A stretch of DNA of 64,000 nucleotides from Mayfieldus sp963781495 (GTDB lineage: Bacteria > Actinomycetota > Thermoleophilia > Solirubrobacterales > 70-9): assembly GCA_963781495.1 (NCBI GenBank), contig CAWAFX010000002.1, positions 868,001 through 932,000 of the forward strand, read 5' to 3'. The notes beneath the pieces were generated by a model, which saw only the letters and a program-made list of their open reading frames with translations, had not been told where the DNA came from and did no database searches. The stretch's first letter is position 1. Each line of letters starts with the position of its first letter. The position numbers and the translations under genes are program-made. Below, piece by piece: positions 41,473-49,884 of the stretch.

Positions 41473-42255
41473 CTAGGCGGAGTGCTCGGCGCGGTCCAGC
41501 GCCCGGCGGGTGGAATCCGCCAGGCCGGCGTCGCCGAGGTCGACGCCCGGCGGAAGCTCGACGTGAAGGTCCTCGGAGGGATCGATCCGGACGCGAATAC
41601 GCCGCGGGGTGCAGCTGAGGACGTGGCCGCCGCGACGGCGGTCCTCGCTGATGAAGTGCAGGTGATAGCCGCCGAGCTCGAGCCCGGCGGCGTAGTCGGG
41701 GAAGCGGAAGCCGACCATCGTCCCGGCGGCGTCATGGAAGTCGAAGACCCGCTGCTCGGCGACGACCTCGGTCAGCGGCCGGTAGGGAGGAAGCTGACGC
41801 GGCACCGAACGCGCATGGACGAGCTCGAACTCGCCTTCGATCCTCAGTGCACAGGAGGCGGTGCCGAAAGGAATGCGGGCATCGAGGGCGGCGCGAAAGT
41901 CGTCGTCGCCGAGCGGCGCGGCGAGCTCGAACTCGAGTGAAGGCGAAAACCAGGCCATGACCGCGAACGGCGTCCGTTCGGCCGGGTCGACCTCGTGGAT
42001 CGCTCCCTCGACGTCGGCGCGCCAGAAGCGGCCGTCGAGGGCGATCATCTCGCCGTCGAGACCGTTCAGCGTCCCGAGGCCGAGGTCGCCGTGCTCGGCC
42101 AGCTCGGCGAAGCTGACGTCGCCCTCGTAGGCGCCGTCCAGAAGAGCCCCGACGGTCGAGGCCTGAAAGAGGACGTGGGGCTGGTGCTCGGCGTGAAGCT
42201 CGCTGCGCCGCAGCTCCTGCACGTGCAGCGCCCTGATCATCCGCTCGTCGAGCAC
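41473..42255 (-). CDS. budA: alpha-acetolactate decarboxylase
   Basis: The 260-residue protein shows the BudA/AlsD pattern: FQASTVGALLDGAYEGDVSF (residues about 30-49), ELAEHGDLGLGTLNGLDGEM (about 51-70), ERTPFAVMAWF, then GTMVGFRFPDYAAGLELGGY and HLHFISEDRRRGGHVLS. The zinc ligands would be His198, His200 and His211. It converts acetolactate to acetoin. No acetolactate synthase or butanediol dehydrogenase is nearby, so the physiological setting is open. It stands 102 bases upstream of the carboxyltransferase gene, and the N-terminus has no signal peptide. Confidence 0.9.
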   Translation of the reverse strand: MLDERMIRALHVQELRRSELHAEHQPHVLFQASTVGALLDGAYEGDVSFAELAEHGDLGLGTLNGLDGEMIALDGRFWRADVEGAIHEVDPAERTPFAVMAWFSPSLEFELAAPLGDDDFRAALDARIPFGTASCALRIEGEFELVHARSVPRQLPPYRPLTEVVAEQRVFDFHDAAGTMVGFRFPDYAAGLELGGYHLHFISEDRRRGGHVLSCTPRRIRVRIDPSEDLHVELPPGVDLGDAGLADSTRRALDRAEHSA

Positions 42256-42294
42256 CGCCGGAGTCTGTCAGGGCAACCGAGCTAGGCTCTGCGA

Positions 42295-42582
42295 ATGACC
42301 GAGAAGCCGACCCTGTACGTCTGCCACGGGGACGACGGAGGCCCGAGGATTCATCCCTGCCGCCGGGTCCAGGAGGCGTTGCGCGGCGCCGGCATCGAGT
42401 ACGACAAGGTGATCGCGGCCCATGGCAACCCGATCCCGTTCCTGCGCAAGGGCTCGCGCGACGAGCTCGAGCAGTCAACAGGATCGAAGAAGCTGCCGGC
42501 CCTGAAGCTGGCCGACGGCACCGTCCTCAACCACTCGCGCGCGATCCTCGCCTGGATCCGCGAGCAGCCTCAGGCCGGCTAG
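42295..42582 (+). CDS. thioredoxin-fold GST N-domain/glutaredoxin-like protein (95 aa)
   Basis: The 95-residue protein starts TLYVCHGDDGGPRIHPCRRV, has QEALRGAGIEYDKVIAAHGN and ends KLPALKLADGTVLNHSRAIL then AWIREQP. The cis-Pro (LPAL) and the S-R-A-I-L helix are those of a stand-alone GST N-terminal domain. The motif is C-x10-C rather than C-x-x-C, so ordinary disulfide exchange is doubtful. The gene is divergent from budA. Confidence 0.78.
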   Translation: MTEKPTLYVCHGDDGGPRIHPCRRVQEALRGAGIEYDKVIAAHGNPIPFLRKGSRDELEQSTGSKKLPALKLADGTVLNHSRAILAWIREQPQAG

Positions 42583-42589
42583 CCGGCGC

Positions 42590-44371
42590 TCAGCCGTGGT
42601 GGTGGTGGTGGTGCTTGTGGTGGTGGTGGTGGTGCGGCGCCGGCTGCGCCGGATCGAGGGTGCCCGGCAAGACGTGGTCTGAGGTCGTGTCGATGCCGAA
42701 GTAGCCGTACTCGCCGGGCCAGCCATCGTTGGCGGTCAGCTTGCCGCCGCAGCCGCTGCGGATGTCCTCGCAGTCGAAGGGCTTGCGACCCTTGGCGACG
42801 AGATGGCGGCCGCGGTGCGCGAGGCGGCGGCCGCGGTGCACCCGGCCCTTGCGCTTGAGCCGCTTGCCGCGCGCGACGAGACGCTTTCCGCGCGCGACCA
42901 TCCGCTGCCCGGCGAAGGTGTGAATCTCGAGCCTGGACGGGTGGTAGAAGGAGAAGGTGTTGCCGTCGTGTCCCGGGTCGACGGCGGCCTCCTGGGCGTC
43001 GCTGCGCCAGCGGTTGGTGAGCAGGCGGGCATCGGCCTTCGGGTTGTGTTTGAGGTACTTGTCGAACCAGGCGGTCGTGTACCAGGCGATCTCGTCGGCG
43101 CCGCGCAGGGTGGCGCCGAAGGCCTGGTTGGGAATGAAGCTGAAGTCGAGGTGCGAGCCGCCGCGGATCACGATCTCGCCGCTGTCGATCCCGTGCTTGG
43201 AGTACTCGACCGAGGCCAGCGACTTGCAGGTCTGGGCGTCGTTCATCGACGGCTGGACGCCCTTCTCGAAGGCCTGCTCGACCCCGGGGCAGATGCTCTG
43301 GTCGGGGTATGAGGTATTCGGAGTCGGCGGCAGGAAATAGTCGGCCGACATCCCCAGCGCCGGCTTTCCGTGTCCCTTGGCCAGCTGCGGGGTCATGTCG
43401 GTGCGATCGCCGGGGTGCGCGGGGCAGCCCGCCTCACCGGGGGGAAAGCTGCCGTTGTTGGTCCCCGGCGAGGCCTGACTGAGGTTGTCCCAGGCGACGA
43501 TCGCGTCGACGCGCGGATCCCACTGGCCGATGTAGGAGACCCCGGCGGCGCCGTAGGAGTGGCCGGCGAGGCCGACGTTGCGATGGTCGAAGAGCTGCCA
43601 GAAGGGGTTGTAGCCGGCATCGAGCCCGGCGGCGACCCGGCGGCTCTGCTTCGCGGCGTGGCTGGTCCCGGTCGAACAGGAGCTCTCGGGGACGTAGGGC
43701 TGCTGCGGGGTGGAGAAGAAGAAGTTCAGCGCGTCCTCGGTGCCGTCGAAGAACGGCCGCCCGTCGGACTGGGCCGGGAAGCCCTCGCTGCGATCGCCGC
43801 CCTCGCCGAAGGTGTCGGACTGGCCCTGGCCCTGGGGGTCGAAGGTCAGGACCACGTAGCCGGCCTTGGCCAGGGTCTGGGCCGCGTACCAGTACATCTG
43901 CTCGTCGGCCTGGACCGAGCCGTTGGTGATCACGATGCCCGGCCGCTGCGCCGGGCCGGACCGGGTCGCCCAGACATGGCCCGAGAGGGTGGCTCCGTCA
44001 CGAGCGGTGAAGAGCACCGGCTTGACGATCCCGTACCCCTTCGGGCCCCAGTCGTTGAGGCGGATGTCGCCGGCGCAGCCGTTGCCGAGGTTCCAGCAGA
44101 GGTCGCTCATGAACTCGCGCTCAGGGTCCTGGGCCTCGGTCTGGATCGCCTGCGCCTGCGACTGCAGGCTGTCGGCGGCCAGCTGCGCCTGGTACTGCGG
44201 CGTGTCGTAGATCGCCTGGCGCTCCTGCGTCTTCGAGTAATTGCTGGCCTCGACCGCGGGGTCGAGCGCCGGCGCGGCGCTGGCGCTGCCGGACGCCAGA
44301 GCCAGCGCAAGCGTCGCCAGCGTCATCCCAACAACGCTCGCGATCGGCTGCGTTTTCCGGCGCTCTCCCAC
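42590..44371 (-). CDS. secreted alpha/beta hydrolase with natural C-terminal poly-His tail
   Basis: GTG 44371 gives 593 residues with a signal peptide (VVGMTLATLALALASGSASA). The hydrolase domain has RDGATLSGHVWATRSG, the oxyanion region PGIVITNGSVQADEQMYWYA, VVLTFDPQGQGQSDTFGEGG, the nucleophile elbow NVGLAGHSYGAAGVSYIG and a possible catalytic His in RGGSHLDFSFIP. It looks like a dienelactone-hydrolase/PET-hydrolase-like or prolyl-oligopeptidase-like enzyme acting outside the cell. The tail first has RG(K/R)-repeats (VARGKRLVARGKRLKRKG) and ends in HHHHHHKHHHHHHG. The latter could bind metal. Confidence 0.78.
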   Translation of the reverse strand: MGERRKTQPIASVVGMTLATLALALASGSASAAPALDPAVEASNYSKTQERQAIYDTPQYQAQLAADSLQSQAQAIQTEAQDPEREFMSDLCWNLGNGCAGDIRLNDWGPKGYGIVKPVLFTARDGATLSGHVWATRSGPAQRPGIVITNGSVQADEQMYWYAAQTLAKAGYVVLTFDPQGQGQSDTFGEGGDRSEGFPAQSDGRPFFDGTEDALNFFFSTPQQPYVPESSCSTGTSHAAKQSRRVAAGLDAGYNPFWQLFDHRNVGLAGHSYGAAGVSYIGQWDPRVDAIVAWDNLSQASPGTNNGSFPPGEAGCPAHPGDRTDMTPQLAKGHGKPALGMSADYFLPPTPNTSYPDQSICPGVEQAFEKGVQPSMNDAQTCKSLASVEYSKHGIDSGEIVIRGGSHLDFSFIPNQAFGATLRGADEIAWYTTAWFDKYLKHNPKADARLLTNRWRSDAQEAAVDPGHDGNTFSFYHPSRLEIHTFAGQRMVARGKRLVARGKRLKRKGRVHRGRRLAHRGRHLVAKGRKPFDCEDIRSGCGGKLTANDGWPGEYGYFGIDTTSDHVLPGTLDPAQPAPHHHHHHKHHHHHHG

Positions 44372-44524
44372 GCGTAAGGCCCCTGTCGGAGCCGGCTGCA
44401 ATCCCGCGATTGCGCCTCGACTCCAAGCGCGGACTTTAGATGCGCCGGATCGGCCGATCAACCACCAAGTGACGAATTTGGCGGGCGATCGCTGTGCATC
44501 CGCACAAAGCCCGGGGAGCTGCCC

Positions 44525-44923
44525 TCAGCCGGAGGTGTTGTGGGCCACGGCGGCGCGAACCAGCGCCTTCAGCGCCTTCTCGTCGATCTTCTCGCCCTCG
44601 TGGATATCGATCGCCCGCCTGGTGTTGCCCTCGAGGCTGGAGTTGAAGAGGCCCGAGGGATCATCCAGCGAGGCTCCCTTGGCGAAGGTCATCTTGACTC
44701 GGCTCTTGTAGACCTCGCCGGTGCAGATGATTCCGTCGTGCGACCAGACGGGGACGCCGGCCGGAGAAGAGGGCTTTCTCCACTTCACCTCCTCGACCAC
44801 TTCGGGGTCGGCCTGCTTGATCACAGCCCGCACCCGAGCGAGGGTCTCGCCGCGCCAATCACCCAGCTCCCTGATCCGCGCGTCGATCAGCTGAGCAGGG
44901 GGGTCACTGTTCTTCTGCGTCAT
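44525..44923 (-). CDS. DUF1801 (YdhG-like) protein
   Basis: The 132-residue protein has the DUF1801 features: LGDWRGETLARVRAVIKQAD, PEVVEEVKWRKPSSPAGVPV, WSHDGIICTGEVYKSRVKMT, FAKGASLDDPSGLFNSSLEG and NTRRAIDIHEGEKIDEKALK. The family is small, cytoplasmic and of unknown function; the fold is related to iron-chaperone YdhG. Length and motifs are complete. Its neighbours do not suggest a pathway. Confidence 0.88.
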   Translation of the reverse strand: MTQKNSDPPAQLIDARIRELGDWRGETLARVRAVIKQADPEVVEEVKWRKPSSPAGVPVWSHDGIICTGEVYKSRVKMTFAKGASLDDPSGLFNSSLEGNTRRAIDIHEGEKIDEKALKALVRAAVAHNTSG

Positions 44924-45011
44924 GGTCGTTGCCCGCCCGTCACTTGAATAGCCAGTCTTTCACCAGAGATACGATCATCGCATCGGAGCTGTCTCGTCCA
45001 AGGACATACCC

Positions 45012-45695
45012 TTGGTCACCTTCTGCCTGATGCACGGGAACTGGCACGACGCGTCGTCGTGGGATCCACTGCTCGGGCCGCTGCAGGAGCGCGGCCACGA
45101 GGCTTTGGCGCCGGAGCTGCTCCTCCACGATTCCGATGCGAGCTTCGAGGAGCGTGTCCAGCCGGCGCTCGACGCTCTCGAAGGCGTCAGCGGCCCTGTC
45201 GTCATCGTCGGGCATTCGGGGTGCTCGGGCTACGCGGCGTTTGCGGCCCACGAGAATCCCGGCACCCTGCTCGTGCACCTGTGCCCGCGGCTCGCCCAAT
45301 TCGCGCCACAAGGCGCCCCGAAGCCCTTCCGCGACGGCTTCCCCTTCCCGCCCACCGCAGAGGACGGTTCGATGACCTGGGAACCGGAGGCGGCGATCGA
45401 CGCGATGTACAGCCGTTTACCTCCGGAGACCGCCCGCGCGCTGGCCGACCGGCTGCTGCCCGGCGCCGCGGCGGCCACCTACCCGCTCGACGGGCATCCC
45501 GACGTCCCGACCGCGCTCATCTATGCCAGCGAGGACGAGTTCTTCGAGCCGGAGTTCGAGCGCTACATGGCCCACGAAGTGCTCGGCATCGAGCCGATCG
45601 AGATCCAAACCGGCCACTTCCCGATGGTCGAGGACCCCGACGGGCTCGCGGAGGTGCTCGATCGCCTCGCCCGCGAGCACTCCGCTGATAACTGA
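45012..45695 (+). CDS. alpha/beta hydrolase (227 aa)
   Basis: TTG 45012 gives MVTFCLMHGNWHDASSWDPL with the oxyanion HGNW motif, the nucleophile elbow VVIVGHSGCSGYAAFAA (Ser at about residue 68) and a C-terminal His in IQTGHFPMVEDPDGLAEVLD. An acidic residue in ASEDEFFEPEFER would complete the triad. It is a soluble esterase/carboxylesterase-like enzyme of the small plant-esterase-like group (MES/salicylate-binding type). It lies just before the convergent tRNA-Lys. The substrate is unknown. Confidence 0.85.
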   Translation: MVTFCLMHGNWHDASSWDPLLGPLQERGHEALAPELLLHDSDASFEERVQPALDALEGVSGPVVIVGHSGCSGYAAFAAHENPGTLLVHLCPRLAQFAPQGAPKPFRDGFPFPPTAEDGSMTWEPEAAIDAMYSRLPPETARALADRLLPGAAAATYPLDGHPDVPTALIYASEDEFFEPEFERYMAHEVLGIEPIEIQTGHFPMVEDPDGLAEVLDRLAREHSADN

Positions 45696-45697
45696 AA

Positions 45698-45770
45698 TGG
45701 GCCGTGAAGGACTCGAACCTTCAACCTTGAGATTAAGAGTCTCCTGCTCTGCCAGTTGAGCTAACGGCCC
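45698..45770 (-). tRNA. tRNA-Lys (anticodon CTT)
   Basis: On the minus strand, acceptor GGGCCGT pairs with ACGGCCC, the D stem is GCTC/GAGC, and the anticodon arm GGAGA/TCTCA carries the loop CTCTTAA with CTT at positions 34-36. The T arm is GAAGG-TTCGAGT-CCTTC and the discriminator is A. The 27-43 pair is a G-A mismatch; everything else pairs. CCA is not encoded. It ends two bases from the convergent alpha/beta hydrolase stop. Confidence 0.95.
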
Positions 45771-45860
45771 TGATAGCAGCGGCCCCGGGGTGCCGAGGCC
45801 GGGTCGAAGTATAGGAATCGCGGCCGGGCTCGATCAGCCGACGGGCACCGGCTTGCCGAC

Positions 45861-46541
45861 CTAGAAACCTTCGCGCAGGCGGTAGCCGATGCCCGGCTCG
45901 GTGATCAGGTAGCGGGGCCGCGAGGGCTCGGGCTCGAGCTTGCGGCGGATGTGGGCGAAGTGGACCCGCAGGTAGTGGGTCTCGTCCTCGTAGCCCGGTC
46001 CCCAGACCTCGTGCAGGAGCTGGCGCTGGGTGACGAGCTTGCCGCGGTGCACGGCCAGCGCCCGCAGCAGATCGAACTCGATCGGGGTCAGGTGGACCTC
46101 ATCCCCCCCTCGGCGCACGCTGCGGCCCGCGAGGTCGATCTCCAGCTCGCCGATCGTCAGCGTCGGCTCGGCGCCGTCGTCGCCGCCACGCCGCATCACC
46201 GCCCGCAGCCGGGCCAGCAGTTCCTCGGTCCCGAACGGCTTGGTGACGTAGTCGTCGGCGCCGGCGTCGAGCGCCTTGACCTTCTCGCGCTCGTCGCCGA
46301 CCGCCGAGAGGACGAGGATCGGCAGCTGGCTCCACTTGCGCAGCTCGCGGCAGACCTCGACCCCACTACCGTCGGGCAGCACCAGGTCGAGGACCAGCGC
46401 CTCGGGCGGCCGCGACGAAAGCACCGCCAGCGCACCCTCCTTGTCGGCCGCCGTCTCGACCTCGTAGCCGGCATCGCGAAGGATCACCTTCAGGCCGCGG
46501 ACGATCTGCGGCTCGTCGTCGACGACCAGCACCCGGCTCAT
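45861..46541 (-). CDS. KdpE-like response regulator
   Basis: The 226-residue regulator starts MSRVLVVDDEPQIVRGLKVI, with phosphoacceptor Asp in ALVLDLVLPDGSG (about residue 52) and YVTKPFGTEELLARL, followed by an OmpR-type winged helix with LTPIEFDLLRALAVHRGKLV and YLRVHFAHIRRKLEPEPSRP. HYLRVHFAHIRRKLE is the typical KdpE pattern. Its ATG overlaps the kinase stop (ATGA). KdpE controls the high-affinity K+ pump in many bacteria, but no kdpFABC genes are in the window. Confidence 0.9.
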   Translation of the reverse strand: MSRVLVVDDEPQIVRGLKVILRDAGYEVETAADKEGALAVLSSRPPEALVLDLVLPDGSGVEVCRELRKWSQLPILVLSAVGDEREKVKALDAGADDYVTKPFGTEELLARLRAVMRRGGDDGAEPTLTIGELEIDLAGRSVRRGGDEVHLTPIEFDLLRALAVHRGKLVTQRQLLHEVWGPGYEDETHYLRVHFAHIRRKLEPEPSRPRYLITEPGIGYRLREGF

Positions 46542-47953
46542 GCGGTCGGCGCCGGCTGCGGCTCGAGCGGGAACGAGAGCGCGAACGAGGTCCCGTCCAT
46601 GGTCCCGCTCTGCAGCCTGATCGCACCTCCATTGGCCTCGACGAGACCGCGGCAGATCGCCAGCCCCAGGCCCGACCCCCCGTGACCGCCGTCGCCGGTG
46701 ACGAAGGGCTCGAAGATCTCTGCCTGCCGTCGCGGGGGTATCCCATCGCCGCGGTCGGTCACCCGCACGATCACCTTCCCCCCGCCGCTGCCGCCGCTGA
46801 TCCGCACCGGCTCGTCCTCGGGCGAGTAGCGGATCGCGTTCTCGATCAGGTTCGAGAAGACGCGCTCCAGCTGCGCCGGGTCGGCCTTGACCAGCGGCAG
46901 GTCGGGTGGCAGTTCGAAATCGATTTGACGCTCGCCGAGCCGGGCCCTGATCCCGGCGGCGGCGTTCGCCGCCACCTCGGCGATGTCGCACCAGTCGGTG
47001 CGCGGGTTCACCGCTCCAGCCTGGATCCGCGAGACGTCGAGCAGGTCGTCGACCAGCCGCGCCAGGCGATCGGACTGGTCGTCGATCACCGAGAGCAGCT
47101 CGCGCCGGTCCTGCTCGGAGATCGTCCCCGCGCGCAACCCTCCGGCGGCAGTCGTGATCGCGGTCAGCGGCGAGCGCAGATCGTGCGAGATCGCGTGCAG
47201 CAGCGCCGTCTTCGCGGCATCGGCCCGTCGCGTCGCCTCACTCTCGGCGAACTGGCTGCTGATCCGCTCGTGCTCGTGGGCGACGTCGATCAGCCGGCCG
47301 AGCGGATCCGCCATCCGCTGCAGGTCCTCCCGCTCCCAGCCCGCATCGCCGGCGGCGAGGATCCATCCGGGGCGCCGCCTCGATGAGAGCGGCACCACCG
47401 AGGCCTCACCCTGCGGCGGGGCGGAGCTGAGCTCGATCCGCAGCTCGCCACCGGTCGACTCGGCGACGCTGCGGCCCAGGTTCTCCAGCTGGGCGTCGAG
47501 ATCGCCGCCGGCCAGCACCGCCGAGGCCGCTTCGGCCAGCACCGCGGCCTCCCGCTCGCGCGCCGCCGCGTGCGTCGCCCGGCGCTCGGCCTCCCGCGCC
47601 CGCTCACGCGAGGTCGCGGCGAGGCGGCCAATCACGATCGCGGCGATCAGCAGGACCGCGAGCGCGACGACGTTCTCGGAGTCGGAGATCGTCAGCCGGT
47701 GGCGCGGCTCGATGAAGAAGTAGTTCAGCGCGATCACGCTCAGCACCGCAGTGGCGAGGGCGGCAAGCTCGCCGCGGCGGACGGCGATCGCCAGCACCGC
47801 GAGCATGTAGACGACGCCGAGGCCGGTGATCGGAGCGACCTGGTCCAGCAGCGCCACCAGGCCGGTCGCGACGGCCACCGAGAGCAGGACTTCGACACTC
47901 AGAAGCGCGACCCGGCGCCGGCTCAACGCGGCTTCCCTGGCTGGGAGCGACAC
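46538..47953 (-). CDS. KdpD-like sensor kinase without the N-terminal KdpD/USP part
   Basis: The 471-residue kinase begins with the four-helix DUF4118 membrane domain (ITGLGVVYMLAVLAIAVRRG, LSVIALNYFFIEPRHRLTIS), then a GAF-like linker, HisKA with His in LLHAISHDLRSPLTAITTAA (about residue 255), and HATPase with VFSNLIENAIRYSPED and GSGLGLAICRGLVEANGG. NYFFIEPRHRLTI and AISHDLRSPL are KdpD signatures. The cytoplasmic KdpD and USP domains that normally bind c-di-AMP are absent, so this is the truncated KdpD form. Confidence 0.9.
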   Translation of the reverse strand: MSLPAREAALSRRRVALLSVEVLLSVAVATGLVALLDQVAPITGLGVVYMLAVLAIAVRRGELAALATAVLSVIALNYFFIEPRHRLTISDSENVVALAVLLIAAIVIGRLAATSRERAREAERRATHAAAREREAAVLAEAASAVLAGGDLDAQLENLGRSVAESTGGELRIELSSAPPQGEASVVPLSSRRRPGWILAAGDAGWEREDLQRMADPLGRLIDVAHEHERISSQFAESEATRRADAAKTALLHAISHDLRSPLTAITTAAGGLRAGTISEQDRRELLSVIDDQSDRLARLVDDLLDVSRIQAGAVNPRTDWCDIAEVAANAAAGIRARLGERQIDFELPPDLPLVKADPAQLERVFSNLIENAIRYSPEDEPVRISGGSGGGKVIVRVTDRGDGIPPRRQAEIFEPFVTGDGGHGGSGLGLAICRGLVEANGGAIRLQSGTMDGTSFALSFPLEPQPAPTA

Positions 47954-47998
47954 GATCCAAGTGTAGGTCCCGCCGCTGCAACGGCAGTGGGGGTGCGA

Positions 47999-48799
47999 CT
48001 AGGGGGAGGTACCGAGGCTGCCCCCGCCGGAGAGGCCGCCGAGCGGGTTCTGCAGCGCCTGCTTGCCGGCGCCGCCCTTGTGGAACTTGGTCGAGGCCTT
48101 GATCTGCTTCTGGATCTGCTCGCCCTGCTTGCTGTACTGGGCCACCGCCTGCTTGACGGCATTGCGCTGCGTCGACGGCGCCGCCTTGACCGCCTTCGCG
48201 GCGGCCTCGTCGCCGCCCTGCGTGTCGCCGGAGAAGTAGCGGTAGCGGGCCAGGGTCAGGTACGAGTTCAGGCTCGGCTTGGCGTCGGCGAAGACCTGCT
48301 GGGCATTCGCAGCCGCGGTGATCTTCGCCTTGAACTCGAGCGCCGGTGCGGTCGCGGCCGAGTACAGCAGCGCGGTGGCCGCCAGCTGGGCGACGTTGGG
48401 GTCCGGCTTGGGTCGCACCTTGAGGTAGCGAAGCCATGCGTCGCCGGACTTGCCGAAGTCGTTGACCGCACCCTGTGTGAGGCCGGTCGGGGCGCCGGTC
48501 GCGGGGTCGAACTGGATCTGGCCGTTGCCGGCCGTGTAGCGCGCCCTTACGTCAGCCGCCAGAAGCTTCGGGTTGCGGGGGTCCTTGGCCAGCTTGACCT
48601 CGACCTGCTTGGCCTGGTCGTCGAAGTTGGTGCTGCTGCCGCTTGAGTTGTTGAACAGCGAGTCGAGGTTGACCGGGCCGACGACGAAGAAGAGACTTGT
48701 CGTCATCAACAGCGCCAGCAGCGCGTAGACGACCTGCACCAGCCGCTTGCGCTTGCCACGCAGGTCAAAGACCATTCTGTGCTCGCCGCTGTCGGCCAC
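47999..48799 (-). CDS. membrane-anchored helical-repeat protein (266 aa)
   Basis: The protein has one N-terminal span (LVQVVYALLALLMTTSLFFV, about residues 20-39) followed by an extracytoplasmic alpha-helical region resembling degenerate TPR units (AWLRYLKVRPKPDPNVAQLA, SLNSYLTLARYRYFSGDTQG, GDEAAAKAVKAAPSTQRNAV). The end is Gly/Ser-rich. It is directly downstream of tatC (three bases between), so it is probably in the tat operon and may take part in handling exported proteins. No family can be named with certainty. Confidence 0.65.
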   Translation of the reverse strand: MADSGEHRMVFDLRGKRKRLVQVVYALLALLMTTSLFFVVGPVNLDSLFNNSSGSSTNFDDQAKQVEVKLAKDPRNPKLLAADVRARYTAGNGQIQFDPATGAPTGLTQGAVNDFGKSGDAWLRYLKVRPKPDPNVAQLAATALLYSAATAPALEFKAKITAAANAQQVFADAKPSLNSYLTLARYRYFSGDTQGGDEAAAKAVKAAPSTQRNAVKQAVAQYSKQGEQIQKQIKASTKFHKGGAGKQALQNPLGGLSGGGSLGTSP

Positions 48800-48802
48800 G
48801 AT

Positions 48803-49567
48803 CTACTCCTGGGTCGAGGGCTCGGGCAATCGCCGCTCCGCCTGCCCGCCGAAGAGCCGGGCCAGGACGATACTCAACTCGTAGAGCACGATCAGGGGCA
48901 CCATCTCGATCAGCATCGTTATCGGGTCCACCCCGGGCAGCGCCGCGGCGACGATCGAGATGATCAGATAGGCGTAGCGGCGGTTCTTCGAGAGCTGCTT
49001 CGGGGTCACGATCCCGAGCTTGGTCGCGGCGAGGATCCCGATTGGCACCTGGAAGATCACCCCGACCGCGAGCAGGGTGGTGGCGAAGAACGAGTAGTAG
49101 TCGCGGGCCCGGACCTGAACGTTGAATTGGTTGTCGTTGAAGTTGAGCAGGAACTTGACCGCCGTGGGCATGACGATGAAGTAAGCGAAGACGATCCCGG
49201 CCACGAACAGCAGCGGGATCATGAACAGCAGCGGCGTCACGACCCGGCGCTCGGCGTCGCTGAAGGCCGGCAGGACGAAGGCGTAGAGCTGGTAGAGGAC
49301 GATCGGCAGCGAGAGGATGATCGCCCCGTAGGCAGAGATCGTGAAGGTGCTCATGAACGGCTCGGTGACCCCGAAGGTGAGCAGCTTGTCGTGGTTGGAG
49401 GGCAGCGGGCCCCTGGCGATGTCGAGCAGCAGGTGGTTCTGCCAGAAGCACAGCGCCAGGGCAACGCAGAAGACGGCGACCGAGACGATGAGACGAGTGC
49501 GCAGCTCGTCGAGGTGCTCGACGAGGGTCAGGCGGTCCTCATGCCTGGCCGCCTTGAGGCGGGCCAT
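48803..49567 (-). CDS. tatC: Sec-independent protein translocase TatC
   Basis: The 254-residue protein has six membrane spans and the TatC landmarks: the N-terminal LTLVEHLDELRTRLIVSVAV (residues about 14-33, with the twin-arginine-binding Glu), VTEPFMSTFTISAYGAIILS, LYQLYAFVLPAFSDAERRVV, and MPTAVKFLLNFND before the last pairs. It is the signal-peptide receptor of the Tat export system. It is 14 bases downstream of tatA. Confidence 0.95.
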   Translation of the reverse strand: MARLKAARHEDRLTLVEHLDELRTRLIVSVAVFCVALALCFWQNHLLLDIARGPLPSNHDKLLTFGVTEPFMSTFTISAYGAIILSLPIVLYQLYAFVLPAFSDAERRVVTPLLFMIPLLFVAGIVFAYFIVMPTAVKFLLNFNDNQFNVQVRARDYYSFFATTLLAVGVIFQVPIGILAATKLGIVTPKQLSKNRRYAYLIISIVAAALPGVDPITMLIEMVPLIVLYELSIVLARLFGGQAERRLPEPSTQE

Positions 49568-49581
49568 CGAGACGCGGCCTC

Positions 49582-49836
49582 CTAGGCCCGTTTCTCGGTG
49601 ACTACCTCGCCCTCGACGGGCTCGACCGCTTCAGCCTCGGCCGCGGCCTTCGACTGCTGCAGCTCGCGCATCTGCTTGTCGTCCTCGTCCTCGTCGTCGC
49701 CGCTCATTGCGCCCTTGAACTCGTTTATCCCCTTGCCCAACGACTTGCCAAGCTCCGGCAGCCGTTTGGGGCCGAAGACGATCAGGGCGATCACCAGCAC
49801 GACGAGGATTTCGGGCAATCCGATATTCGGAATCAC
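49582..49836 (-). CDS. tatA: Sec-independent protein translocase TatA/TatE
   Basis: The 84-residue protein has the TatA form: a short N-terminal helix in the membrane (PEILVVLVIALIVFGPKRLP), the hinge FGP, the amphipathic helix ELGKSLGKGINEFKGAM and an acidic tail DDEDEDD. It forms the pore-like part of the Tat system with TatC. No second TatA/TatB homologue is adjacent, so it may serve alone or with a distant TatB. Confidence 0.93.
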   Translation of the reverse strand: MIPNIGLPEILVVLVIALIVFGPKRLPELGKSLGKGINEFKGAMSGDDEDEDDKQMRELQQSKAAAEAEAVEPVEGEVVTEKRA

Positions 49837-49884
49837 AGACCGAATGCTACCGGCGCGCGGGCATCGGCCCCCTGCAGCGCCCCT

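Noticed and set aside
42596..42640. His-tag or vector contamination
   Set aside because: The His codons are inside a long native gene with a basic repeat before them, and no vector-like sequence is present.
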